Below are positions 49,721 through 61,552 of a stretch of 64,000 nucleotides of DNA, piece after piece. Origin of the DNA: Budorcas taxicolor (Eukaryota > Chordata > Mammalia > Artiodactyla > Bovidae); assembly GCF_023091745.1 (NCBI RefSeq), contig NC_068925.1, forward strand, positions 1,178,001 through 1,242,000, given 5' to 3'. The position numbers were made by a program, and so were the translations under genes. How positions within the stretch are numbered: position 1 is the stretch's first letter; each line of letters begins with the position of its first letter. The notes below the pieces were generated by a model. It saw only the letters and a program-made list of their open reading frames with translations, ran no database searches and was not told where the DNA came from.

Positions 49721-51309
49721 CTTTGGTGTGAGTCGATCCTCGGCGTGAAAGACGAGCCGGTGAAGGGAAAAGAGGTTCCTCTGGAATGGACTGAGACATC
49801 TGGGGGACTCTTGGAATGCTGGCACAACCCTGGAGTTCCTCTCGCCGTTCCTGTTGAGAGGGCCTCCTCTTGAGTTGCGACGGGAACTCCAGGGACTCTT
49901 TCCCGACGAAGCAGGGAAAGGATCCCTCATCTCGAGCTACGAGGCGGAAACGGGGCTCCTCTGGATGTGGGCGGGACCCTCGTGTTTCCTCTCGAGTGGA
50001 GACGGCTAGGTCGGGGAACTTCTTGATTTGAACCAAGGGTGTGAAGGACCCTTTCGAAGTTCCAGAGGTGAGGTGTGATCAGCCTCGAGACGCCTCAGCG
50101 GAAATGGGCCTCATCTCGCCTGGAGGGGAGAACCTCCTGGATTTTCTCGAGTTGCGGCAGGTCTTCTCGAGTTACGACGGGGACCTCAGGGACCCGCTCT
50201 GGTGGCCTCAGGAAAGGCCAGTCCCCATGCGAGTTGCTAGGGGACCTCTCGGGATTCCTCTCCCATCCATGCCGGGGCCTCAGTCCTTGTGTGGAGTTGG
50301 GGCCGGCACCTGAGGATTGCTCTCCAGTGTTGCCATGGATCTTGGGGTGCTTCTGAGTCTCCCCAGGGGAGTCAGGCCTCGTCTCGAGTTGGGGCATGCA
50401 CGTGCGCTTTCCTCCCGAGCTGCAGCAGTAGTGTCACGCTTCCTGTCACGTGGATCAAGGGATCTGTGGCTTTCCCTCGAGGCTGTCCCTCGAGGCTTTC
50501 CCACGAGGCTTTCCCACAGGGCTGTGCCACGTGCCACCTTGGTGTGAGTCGATCCTCGGCGTGAAAGACGAGCCGGTGAAGGGAAAAGAGGTTCCTCTGG
50601 AATGGACTGAGACATCTGGGGGACTCTTGGAATGGTGGCACGACCCTGGAGTTCCTCTCGCCGTTCCTGTTGAGAGGGCCTCCTCTTGAGTTGCGACGGG
50701 AACGCCGGGGACTCTTTCCCGACGAAGCAGGGAAAGGATCCCTCATCTCGAGCTACGAGGCGGAAACGGGGCTCCTCTGGATGTGGGCGGGACCCTCGTG
50801 ATTTCTCTCGAGTGGAGACGGCCATGTCGGGGAACTTCTTGATTTGCACCAAGGGTGTGAAGGACCCTTTCGAAGTTCCAGAGGTGAGGTGTGATCAACC
50901 TCGAGACGCCTAAGCGGAAATGGGCCTCATCTCGCCTGGAGGGGAGAACCTCCTGGATTTTCTCGAGTTGCGGCAGGTCTTCTCGAGTTACGACGGGGAC
51001 CACAGGGACCCGCTCTGGTGGCCTCAGGAAAGGCCAGTCCCCATGCGTGTTGCTAGGGGACCTCTTGGGATTCCTCTCCCGTCCATGCCGGGGCCTCAGT
51101 CCTTGTGTGGAGTCGGGGCCGGAACCTGATGATTGCTCTCCAGTGTTGCCATGGATCTTGGGGTGCTTCTGAGTCTCCCCAGGGGAGTCAGGCCTCGTCT
51201 CGAGTGGGGGCATGCACGTGCGCTTTCCTCCCGAGCTGCAGCAGTAGTGTCACGCTTCCTGTCACGGGGATCAAGGGATCTGTGGCTTTCCCTCGAGGCT
51301 GTCCCTCGA
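49721..51309 (+). repeat. 4-mer offset duplication, copy 2
   Basis: This is the partner of 46457-48045, carrying the whole linked set. Differences include gcacaaccc near 49821, gagttgcgac against gagatgcgac near 50691, and gatttctctcg against gattcctctcg near 50800. The later two thirds of this copy are themselves duplicated again 1,632 bp downstream. Confidence 0.8.
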
Positions 51310-52016
51310 GGCTTTCCCACGAGGCTTTCCCACAGGGCTGTGCCACGTGCCACCTTGGTGTGAGTCGATCCTCGGCGTGAAAGACGAGCCGGTGAAGGGA
51401 AAAGAGGTTCCTCTGGAATGGACTGAGACATCTGGGGGACTCTTGGAATGGTGGCACGACCCTGGAGTTCCTCTCGCCGTTCCTGTTGAGAGGGCCTCCT
51501 CTTGAGATGCGACGGGAAGGCCGGGAACCCTTTCCCGACGAAGCAGGGAAAGGATCCCTCATCTCGAGCTACGAGGCGGAAACGGGGCTCCTCTGGATGT
51601 GGGCGGGACCCTCGTGATTTCTCTCGAGTGGAGACGGCCAGGTCGGGGAACTTCTTGATTTGCACCAAGGGTGTGAAGGACCCTTTCGAAGTTCCAGAGG
51701 TGAGGTGTGATCAGCCTCGAGACGCCTCAGCGGAAATGGGCCTCATCTCGCCTGGAGGGGAGAACCTCCTGGATTTTCTCGAGTTGCGGCAGGTCTTCTC
51801 GAGTTACGACGGGGACCACAGGGACCCGCTCTGGTGGCCTCAGGAAAGGCCAGTCCCCATGCAAGTTGCTAGGGGACCTCTCGGGATTCCTCTCCCGTCC
51901 ATGCCGGGGCCTCAGTCCTTGTGTGGAGTCGGGGCCGGAACCTGAGGATTGCTCTCCAGTGTTGCCATGGATCTTGGGGTGCTTCTGAGTCTCCCCAGGG
52001 GAGTCAGGCCTCGTCT

Positions 52017-52932
52017 CGAGTTGGGGCATGCACGTGCGCTTTCCTCCCGAGCTGCAGCAGTAGTGTCACGCTTCCTGTCACGTGGATCAAGGGATCTGTG
52101 GCTTTCCCTCGAGGCTGTCCCTCGAGGCTTTCCCACGAGGCTTTCCCACAGGGCTGTGCCACGTGCCACCTTGGTGTGAGTCGATCCTCGGCGTGAAAGA
52201 CGAGCCGGTGAAGGGAAAAGAGGTTCCTCTGGAATGGACTGAGACATCTGGGGGACTCTTGGAATGGTGGCACGACCCTGGAGTTCCTCTCGCCGTTCCT
52301 GTTGAGAGGGCCTCCTCTTGAGTTGCGACGGGAACGCCGGAGACTCTTTCCCGACGAAGCAGGGAAAGGATCCCTCATCTCGAGCTACGAGGCGGAAACG
52401 GGGCTCCTCTGGATGTGGGCGGGACCCTCGTGATTTCTCTCGAGTGGAGACGGCCATGTCGGGGAACTTCTTGATTTGCACCAAGGGTGTGAAGGACCCT
52501 TTCGAAGTTCCAGAGGTGAGGTGTGATCAACCTCGAGACGCCTAAGCGGAAATGGGCCTCATCTCGCCTGGAGGGGAGAACCTCCTGGATTTTCTCGAGT
52601 TGCGGCAGGTCTTCTCGAGTTACGACGGGGACCACAGGGACCCGCTCTGGTGGCCTCAGGAAAGGCCAGTCCCCATGCGTGTTGCTAGGGGACCTCTTGG
52701 GATTCCTCTCCCGTCCATGCCGGGGCCTCAGTCCTTGTGTGGAGTCGGGGCCGGAACCTGATGATTGCTCTCCAGTGTTGCCATGGATCTTGGGGTGCTT
52801 CTGAGTCTCCCCAGGGGAGTCAGGCCTCGTCTCGAGTGGGGGCATGCACGTGCGCTTTCCTCCCGAGCTGCAGCAGTAGTGTCACGCTTCCTGTCACGGG
52901 GATCAAGGGATCTGTGGCTTTCCCTCGAGGCT
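52017..52932 (+). repeat. 2-mer offset copy of 50385-51300
   Basis: The variants cgagttgggg (52014), gagttgcgac (52321), ggccatgtcgg (52451), tcaacctcg and cctaagc (52527-52546), cctcttggg (52694), cctgatgatt (52758) and tcacggggatc (52894) repeat those of 50385-51300 at +1,632 bp. The monomer carrying cctaagc therefore exists at 47628, 50892 and 52524, and a related one at 57419. Just downstream, gcctcatcttgag (53127) and gtcgcggaac (53274) match 48231 and 48378 at +4,896 bp, six monomers away. Confidence 0.8.
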
Positions 52933-54971
52933 GTCCCTCGAGGCTTTCCCACGAGGCTTTCCCACAGGGCTGTGCCACGTGCCACCTTGGTGTGAGTCGA
53001 TCCTCGGCGTGAAAGACGAGCCGGTGAAGGGAAAAGAGGTTCCTCTGGAATGGACTGAGACATCTGGGGGACTCTTGGAATGGTGGCACGACCCTGGAGT
53101 TCCTCTCGCCGTTCCTGTTGAGAGGGCCTCATCTTGAGATGCGACGGGAACGCCGGGAACTCTTTCCCGACGAAGCAGGGAAAGGATCCCTCATCTCGAG
53201 CTACGAGGCGGAAACGGGGCTCCTCTGGATGTGGGCGGGACCCTCGTGATTCCTCTCGAGTGGAGACGGCTAGGTCGCGGAACTTCTTGATTTGCACCAA
53301 GGGTGTGAAGGACCCTTTCGAAGTTCCAGAGGTGAGGTGTGATCAGCCTCGAGACGCCTCAGCGGAAATGGGCCTCATCTCGCCTGGAGGGGAGAACCTC
53401 CTGGATTTTCTCGAGTTGCGGCAGGTCTTCTCGAGTTACGACGGGGACCACAGGGACCCGCTCTGGTGGCCTCAGGAAAGGCCAGTCCCCATGCGTGTTG
53501 CTAGGGGACCTCTCGGGATTCCTCTCCCGTCCATGCCGGGGCCTCAGTCCTTGTGTGGAGTCGGGGCCGGAACCTGAGGATTGCTCTCCAGTGTTGCCAT
53601 GGATCTTGGGGTACTTCTGAGTCTCCCCAGGGGAGTCAGGCCTCGTCTCGAGTGGGGGCATGCACGTGCGCTTTCCTCCCGAGCTGCAGCAGTAGTGTCA
53701 CGCTTCCTGTCACGTGGATCAAGGGATCTGTGGCTTTCCCTCGAGGCTGTCCCTCGAGGCTTTCCCACGAGGCTTTCCCACAGGGCTGTGCCACATGCCA
53801 CCTTGGTGTGAGTCGATCCTCGGCGTGAAAGACGAGCCGGTGAAGGGAAAAGAGGTTCCTCTGGAATGGACTGAGACATCTGGGGGACTCTTGGAATGGT
53901 GGCACGACCCTGGAGTTCCTCTCGCCGTTCCTGTTGAGAGGGCCTCCTCTTGAGATGCGACGGCAACGCCGGGGACTCTTTCCCGACGAAGCAGGGAAAG
54001 GATCCCTCATCTCGAGCTACGAGGCGGAAACGGGGCTCCTCTGGATGTGGGCGGGACCCTCGTGATTTCTCTCGAGTGGAGACGGCCAGGTCGGGGAACT
54101 TCTTGATTTGCACCAAGGGTGTGAAGGACCCTTTCGAAGTTCCAGAGGTGAGGTGTGATCAGCCTCGAGACGCCTCAGCGGAAATGGGCCTCATCTCGCC
54201 TGGAGGGGAGAACCTCCTGGATTTTCTCGAGTTGCGGCAGGTCTTCTCGAGTTACGACGGGGACCACAGGGACCCGCTCTGGTGGCCTCAGGAAAGGCCA
54301 GTCCCCATGCAAGTTGCTAGGGGACCTCTCGGGATTCCTCTCCCGTCCATGCCGGGGCCTCAGTCCTTGTGTGGAGTCGGGGCCGGAACCTGAGGATTGC
54401 TCTCCAGTGTTGCCATGGATCTTGGGGTGCTTCTGAGTCTCCCCAGGGGAGTCAGGCCTCGTCTCGAGTGGGGGCATGCACGTGCGCTTTCCTCCCGAGC
54501 TGCAGCAGTAGTGTCACGCTTCCTGTCACGTGGATCAAGGGATCTGTGGCTTTCCCTCGAGGCTGTCCCTCGAGGCTTTCCCACGAGGCTTTCCCACAGG
54601 GCTGTGCCACGTGCCACCTTGGTGTGAGTCGATCCTCGGCGTGAAAGACGAGCCGGTGAAGGGAAAAGAGGTTCCTCTGGAATGGACTGAGACATCTGGG
54701 GGACTCTTGGAATGGTGGCACGACCCTGGAGTTCCTCTCGCCGTTCCTGTTGAGAGGGCCTCCTCTTGAGATGCGACGGGAAAGCCGGGAACTCTTTCCC
54801 GACGAAGCACGGAAACGATCCCTCATCTCGATCTACGAGGCGGAAACGGGGCTCCTCTGGATGTGGGCGGGACCCTCGTGATTCCTCTCGAGTGGAGACG
54901 GCTAGGTCGCGGAACTTCTTGATTTGCACCAAGGGTGTGAAGGACCCTTTCGAAGTTCCAGAGGTAAGGTG

Positions 54972-55786
54972 TGATCAGCCTCGAGACGCCTCAGCGGAAA
55001 TGGGCCTCATCTCGCCTGGAGGGGAGAACCTCCTGGATTTTCTCGAGTTGCGGCAGGTCTTCTCGAGTTACGACGGGGACCTCAGGGACCCGCTCTGGTG
55101 GCCTCAGGAAAGGCCAGTCCCGATGCGTGTTGCTAGGGGACCGCTCGGGATTCCTCTCCCGTCCATGCCGGGGCCTCAGTCCTTGTGTGGAGTCGGGGCC
55201 GCAACCTGAGGATTCCTCTCCAGTGTTGCCATGGATCTTGGGGTGCTTCTGAGTCTCCCCAGGGGTGTCAGGCCTCGTCTCGAGTGGGGGCATGCACGTG
55301 CGATTTCCTCCCGAGCTGCAGCAGTAGTGTCACGCTTCCTGTCACGTGGATCAAGGGATCTGTGGCTTTCCCTCGAGGCTGTCCCTCGAGGCTTTCCCAC
55401 GAGGCTTTCCCACAGGGCTGTGCCACGTGCCACTTTGGTGTGAGTCGATCCTCGGCGTGAAAGACGAGCCGGTGAAGGGAAAAGAGTTTCCTCTGTATGG
55501 ACTGAGACATCTGGGGGACTCTTGGAATGGTGGCACGACCCTGGAGTTCCTCTCGCCGTTCCTGTTGAGAGGGCCTCCTCTTGAAATGCGACGGGAACAC
55601 CGGGAATTCTTTCCCGACGAAGCAGGGAAAGGATCCCTCATCTCGAGCTACGAGGCGGAAACGGGGCTCCTCTGGATGTGGGCGGGACCCACGTGATTCC
55701 TCTCGAGTGGAGACGGCTAGGTCGGGGAACTTCTTGATTTGCACCAAGGGTGTGAAGGACCCTTTCGAAGTTCCAGAGGTGAGGTG
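54972..55786 (+). repeat. 815-bp monomer with several private changes
   Basis: Near 55491 it reads ctctgtatgg instead of ctctggaatgg, a loss of one base with a G-to-T change. It also has gccgcaacc near 55198, ccaggggtgtc near 55260, gtgcgatttcc near 55300, ttgaaatgcg near 55581 and a GAATTC site at 55604. It is one of the more diverged monomers in the window. Confidence 0.8.
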
Positions 55787-57160
55787 TGATCAGCCTCGAG
55801 ACGCCTCAGCGGAAATGGGCCTCATCTCGCCTGGAGGGGAGAACCTCCTGGATTTTCTCGAGTTGCGGCAGGTCTTCTCGAGTTACGACGGGGACCTCAG
55901 GGACCCGCTCTGGTGGCCTCAGGAAAGGCCAGTCCCCATGCGAGTTGCTAGGGGACCTCTCGGGATTCCTCTCCCGTGTATGCCGGGGCCTCAGTCCTTG
56001 TGTGGAGTCGGGGTCGGAACCTGAGGATTGCTCTCCAGTGTTGCCATGGATCTTGGGGTGCTTCTGAGTCTCCCCAGGGGAGTCAGGCCTCGTCTCGAGT
56101 GGGGGCATGCACGTGCGCTTTCCTCCCGAGCTGCAGCAGTAGTGTCACGTTTCCTGTCACGTGGATCAAGGGATCTGTGGCTTTCCCTCGAGGCTGTCCC
56201 TCGAGGCTTTCCCACGAGGCTTTCCCACAGGGCTGTGCCACGTGCCACCTTGGTGTGAGTCGATCCTCGGCGTGAAAGACGAGCCGGTGAAGGGAAAAGA
56301 GGTTCCTCTGGAATGGACTGAGACATCTGGGGGACTCTTGGAATGGTGGCACGACCCTGGAGTTCCTCTCGCCGTTCCTGTTGAGAGGGCCTCCTCTTGA
56401 GATGCGACGGGAACGCCGGGGACTCTTTCCCGACGAAGCAGGGAAAGGATCCCTCATCTCGAGCTACGAGGCGGAAACGGGGCTCCTCTGGATGTGGGCG
56501 GGACCCTCGTGATTCCTCTCGAGTGGAGACGGCTAGGTCGGGGAACTTCTTGATTTGCACCAAGGGTGTGAAGGACCCTTTCGAAGTTCCAGAGGTGAGG
56601 TGTGATCAGCCTCGAGACGCCTCAGCGGAAATGGGCCTCATCTCGCCTGGAGGGGAGAACGTCCTGGATTTTCTCGAGTTGCGGCAGGTCTTCTCGAGTT
56701 ACGACGGGGACCTCAGGGACCCGCTCTGGTGGCCTCAGGAAAGGCCAGTCCCCATGCGAGTTGCTAGGGGACCTCTCGGGATTCCTCTCCCGTCCATGCC
56801 GGGGCCTCAGTCCTTGTGTGGAGTCGGGGCCGGAACCTGAGGATTGCTCTCCAGTGTTGCCATGGATCTTGGGGTGCTTCTGAGTCTCCCCAGGGGAGTC
56901 AGGCCTCGTCTCGAGTGGGGGCATGCACGTGCGCTTTCCTCCCGAGCTGCAGCAGTAGTGTCACGCTTCCTGTCACGTGGATCAAGGGATCTGTGGCTTT
57001 CCCTCGAGGCTGTCCCTCGAGGCTTTCCCACGAGGCTTTCCCACAGGGCTGTGCCACGTGCCACTTTGGTGTGAGTCGATCCTCGGCGTGAAAGACGAGC
57101 CGGTGAAGGGAAAAGAGGTTCCTCTGGAATGGACTGAGACATCTGGGGGACTCTTGGAAT
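55764..57160 (+). repeat. 5-mer offset duplication, copy 1 (1,397 bp perfect identity)
   Basis: Compared base by base with 59844-61240 (offset 4,080 bp = 5 x 816), this 1,397-bp stretch is identical throughout. It includes the rare variants cccgtgtatgcc (55976), ggggtcggaacc (56010), tcacgtttcc (56145), gaacgtcctgg (56659) and ccactttgg (57061). It is bounded by ccttt against ccatt at 55763 and by gaatggtgg against gaatgctgg at 57161. Confidence 0.9.
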
Positions 57161-59843
57161 GGTGGCACGACCCTGGAGTTCCTCTCGCCGTTCCTGTTGA
57201 GAGGGCCTCCTCTTGAGTTGCGACGGGAACGCCGGGGACTCTTTCCCGACGAAGCAGGGAAAGGATCCCTCATCTCGAGCTACGAGGCGGAAAAGGGGCT
57301 CCTCTGGATGTGGGCGGGACCCTCGTGATTTCTCTCGAGTGGAGACGGCCAGGTCGGGGAACTTCTTGATTTGCACCAAGGGTGTGAAGGACCCTTTCGA
57401 AGTTCCAGAGGTGAGGTGTGATCAACCTCGAGACGCCTAAGCGGAAATGGGCCTCATCTCGCCTGGAGGGGAGAACCTCCTGGATTTTCTCGAGTTGCGG
57501 CAGGTCTTCTCGAGTTACGACGGGGACCACAGGGACCCGCTCTGGTGGCCTCAGGAAAGGCCAGTCCCCATGCGTGTTGCTAGGGGACCTCTCGGGATTC
57601 CTCTCCCGTCCATGGCGGGGCCTCAGTCCTTGTGTGGAGTCGGGGCCGGAACCTGAGGATTGCTCTCCAGTGTTGCCATGGATCTTGGCGTGCTTCTGAG
57701 TCTCCCCAGGGGAGTCAGGCCTCGTCTCGAGTGGGGGCATGCACGTGCGCTTTCCTCCCGAGCTGCAGCAGTAGTGTCACGCTTCCTGTCACGTGGATCA
57801 AGGGATCTGTGGCTTTCCCTCGAGGCTGTCCCTCGACGCTTTCCCACGAGGCTTTCCCACAGGGCTGTGCCACGTGCCACCTTGGTGTGAGTCGATCCTC
57901 GGCGTGAAAGACGAGCCGGTGAAGGGAAAAGAGGTTCCTCTGGAAAGGACTGAGACATCTGGGGGACTCTTGGAATGGTGGCACGACCCTGGAGTTCCTC
58001 TCGCCGTTCCTGTTGAGAGGGCCTCCTCTTGAGATGCGACGGGAAAGCCGGGAACTCTTTCCCGACGAAGCAGGGAAAGGATCCCTCATCTCGAGCTACG
58101 AGGCGGAAACGGGGCTCCTCTGGATGTGGGCGGGACCCTCGTGATTCCTCTCGAGTGGAGACGGCTAGGTCGCGGAACTTCTTGATTTGCACCAAGGGTG
58201 TGAAGGACCCTTTCGAAGTTCCAGAGGTGAGGTGTGATCAGCCTCGAGACGCCTCAGCGGAAATGGGCCTCATCTCGCCTGGAGGGGAGAACCTCCTGGA
58301 TTTTCTCGAGTTGCGGCAGGTCTTCTCGAGTTACGACGGGGACCACAGGGACCCGCTCTGGTGGCCTCAGGAAAGGCCAGTCCCCATGCGTGTTGCTAGG
58401 GGACCTCTCGGGATTCCTCTCCCGTCCATGGCGGGGCCTCAGTCCTTGTGTGGAGTCGGGGCCGGAACCTGAGGATTGCTCTCCAGTGTTGCCATGGATC
58501 TTGGGGTGCTTCTGAGTCTCCCCAGGGGAGTCAGGCCTCGTCTCGAGTGGGGGCATGCACGTGCGCTTTCCTCCCGAGCTGCAGCAGTAGTGTCACGCTT
58601 CCTGTCACGTGGATCAAGGGATCTGTGGCTTTCCCTCGAGGCTGTCCCTCGACGCTTTCCCACGAGGCTTTCCCACAGGGCTGTGCCACGTGCCACCTTG
58701 GTGTGAGTCGATCCTCGGCGTGAAAGACGAGCCGGTGAAGGGAAAAGAGGTTCCTCTGGAATGGACTGAGACATCTGGGGGACTCTTGGAATGGTGGCAC
58801 GACCCTGGAGTTCCTCTCGCCGTTCCTGTTGAGAGGGCCTCCTCTTGAGATGCGACGGGAAAGCCGGGAACTCTTTCCCGACGAAGCACGGAAACGATCC
58901 CTCATCTCGAGCTACGAGGCGGAAACGGGGCTCCGCTGGATGTGGGCGGGACCCTCGTGATTCCTCTCGAGTGGAGACGGCTAGGTCGCGGAACTTCTTG
59001 ATTTGCACCAAGGGTGTGAAGGACCCTTTCGAAGTTCCAGAGGTGAGGTGTGATCAGACTCGAGACGCCTCAGCGGAAATGGGCCTCATCTCGCCTGGAG
59101 GGGAGAACCTCCTGGATTTTCTCGAGTTGCGGCAGGTCTTCTCGAGTTACGACGGGGACCTCAGGGACCCGCTCTGGTGGCCTCAGGAAAGGCCAGTCCC
59201 CATGCGTGTTGCTAGGGGACCGCTCGGGATTCCTCTCCCGTCCATGGCGGGGCCTCAGTCCTTGTGTGGAGTCGGGGCCGGAACCTGAGGATTCCTCTCC
59301 AGTGTTGCCATGGATCTTGGGGTGCTTCTGAGTCTCCACAGGGGAGTCAGGCCTCGTCTCGAGTGGGGGCATGCACGTGCGCTTTCCTCCCGAGCTGCAG
59401 CAGTAGTGTCACGCTTCCTGTCACGTGGATCAAGGGATCTGTGGCTTTCCCTCGAGGCTGTCCCTCGAGGCTTTCCCACGAGGCTTTCCCACAGGGCTGT
59501 GCCACGTGCCACCTTGGTGTGAGTCGATCCTCGGCGTGAAAGACGAGCCGGTGAAGGGAAAAGAGGTTCCTCTGGAATGGACTGAGACATCTGGGGGACT
59601 CTTGGAATGGTGGCATGACCCTGGAGTTCCTCTCGCCATTCCTGTTGAGAGGGCCTCCTCTTGAGATGCGACGGGAACGCCGGGGACTCTTTCCCAACGA
59701 AGCAGGGAAAGGATCCCTCATCTCGAGCTACGAGGCGGAAACGGGGCTCCTCTGGATGTGGGCGGGACCCTCGTGATTCCTCTCGAGTGGAGACGGCTAG
59801 GTCGGGGAACTTCTTGATTTGCACCAAGGGTGTGAAGGACCCA

Positions 59844-61240
59844 TTCGAAGTTCCAGAGGTGAGGTGTGATCAGCCTCGAGACGCCTCAGCGGAAATGGGC
59901 CTCATCTCGCCTGGAGGGGAGAACCTCCTGGATTTTCTCGAGTTGCGGCAGGTCTTCTCGAGTTACGACGGGGACCTCAGGGACCCGCTCTGGTGGCCTC
60001 AGGAAAGGCCAGTCCCCATGCGAGTTGCTAGGGGACCTCTCGGGATTCCTCTCCCGTGTATGCCGGGGCCTCAGTCCTTGTGTGGAGTCGGGGTCGGAAC
60101 CTGAGGATTGCTCTCCAGTGTTGCCATGGATCTTGGGGTGCTTCTGAGTCTCCCCAGGGGAGTCAGGCCTCGTCTCGAGTGGGGGCATGCACGTGCGCTT
60201 TCCTCCCGAGCTGCAGCAGTAGTGTCACGTTTCCTGTCACGTGGATCAAGGGATCTGTGGCTTTCCCTCGAGGCTGTCCCTCGAGGCTTTCCCACGAGGC
60301 TTTCCCACAGGGCTGTGCCACGTGCCACCTTGGTGTGAGTCGATCCTCGGCGTGAAAGACGAGCCGGTGAAGGGAAAAGAGGTTCCTCTGGAATGGACTG
60401 AGACATCTGGGGGACTCTTGGAATGGTGGCACGACCCTGGAGTTCCTCTCGCCGTTCCTGTTGAGAGGGCCTCCTCTTGAGATGCGACGGGAACGCCGGG
60501 GACTCTTTCCCGACGAAGCAGGGAAAGGATCCCTCATCTCGAGCTACGAGGCGGAAACGGGGCTCCTCTGGATGTGGGCGGGACCCTCGTGATTCCTCTC
60601 GAGTGGAGACGGCTAGGTCGGGGAACTTCTTGATTTGCACCAAGGGTGTGAAGGACCCTTTCGAAGTTCCAGAGGTGAGGTGTGATCAGCCTCGAGACGC
60701 CTCAGCGGAAATGGGCCTCATCTCGCCTGGAGGGGAGAACGTCCTGGATTTTCTCGAGTTGCGGCAGGTCTTCTCGAGTTACGACGGGGACCTCAGGGAC
60801 CCGCTCTGGTGGCCTCAGGAAAGGCCAGTCCCCATGCGAGTTGCTAGGGGACCTCTCGGGATTCCTCTCCCGTCCATGCCGGGGCCTCAGTCCTTGTGTG
60901 GAGTCGGGGCCGGAACCTGAGGATTGCTCTCCAGTGTTGCCATGGATCTTGGGGTGCTTCTGAGTCTCCCCAGGGGAGTCAGGCCTCGTCTCGAGTGGGG
61001 GCATGCACGTGCGCTTTCCTCCCGAGCTGCAGCAGTAGTGTCACGCTTCCTGTCACGTGGATCAAGGGATCTGTGGCTTTCCCTCGAGGCTGTCCCTCGA
61101 GGCTTTCCCACGAGGCTTTCCCACAGGGCTGTGCCACGTGCCACTTTGGTGTGAGTCGATCCTCGGCGTGAAAGACGAGCCGGTGAAGGGAAAAGAGGTT
61201 CCTCTGGAATGGACTGAGACATCTGGGGGACTCTTGGAAT
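59844..61240 (+). repeat. 5-mer offset duplication, copy 2 (1,397 bp perfect identity)
   Basis: This is identical to 55764-57160. The monomers lying between the two copies (about 57.2-59.8 kb) are of clearly different types, so this is not simply a low-divergence region. The sharp edges suggest recent conversion or the remnant of a 5-monomer duplication. Confidence 0.9.
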
Positions 61241-61552
61241 GCTGGCACGACCCTGGAGTTCCTCTCGCCGTTCCTGTTGAGAGGGCCTCCTCTTGAGTTG
61301 CGACGGGAACTCCAAGGACTCTTTCTCGACGAAGCAGGGAAAGGATCCCTCATCTCGAGCTACGAGGCGGAAACGGGGCTCCTCTGGATGTGGGCGGGAC
61401 CCTCGTGTTTCCTCTCGAGTGGAGACGGCTAGGTCGGGGAACTTCTTGATTTGAACCAAGGGTGTGAAGGACCCTTTCGAAGTTCCAGAGGTGAGGTGTG
61501 ATCAGCCTCGAGACGCCTCAGCGGAAATGGGCCTCATCTCGCCTGGAGGGGA
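60741..61552 (+). repeat. 3-mer offset duplication, copy 1 (right end)
   Basis: The variants gaacgtcctgg (60739), ccactttgg (61141), gaatgctggcac (61238), gagttgcgac (61295), ctcgtgtttcc (61401) and gatttgaacc (61447) recur at +2,448 bp. This copy has ccaaggactctttctcg near 61312 where the partner has ccagggactctttcccg. Confidence 0.75.

Larger units (their letters stand above)
41100..58395 (+). repeat. Satellite domain marked by the gaccacaggg variant
   Basis: A ctc-to-cac change in gggacctcaggg is found in 14 of the 22 monomers of this stretch, first near 41207 and last near 58342. It is found in none outside it. It is usually coupled with ccatgcgtgttgct about 45 bp downstream. A second variant, gtgatttctctcg, is confined to about 43.4-57.3 kb, and ccggggactc appears only from about 42.5 kb rightward. 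This is a locally amplified monomer family rather than a fixed-period higher-order repeat. Confidence 0.75.
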
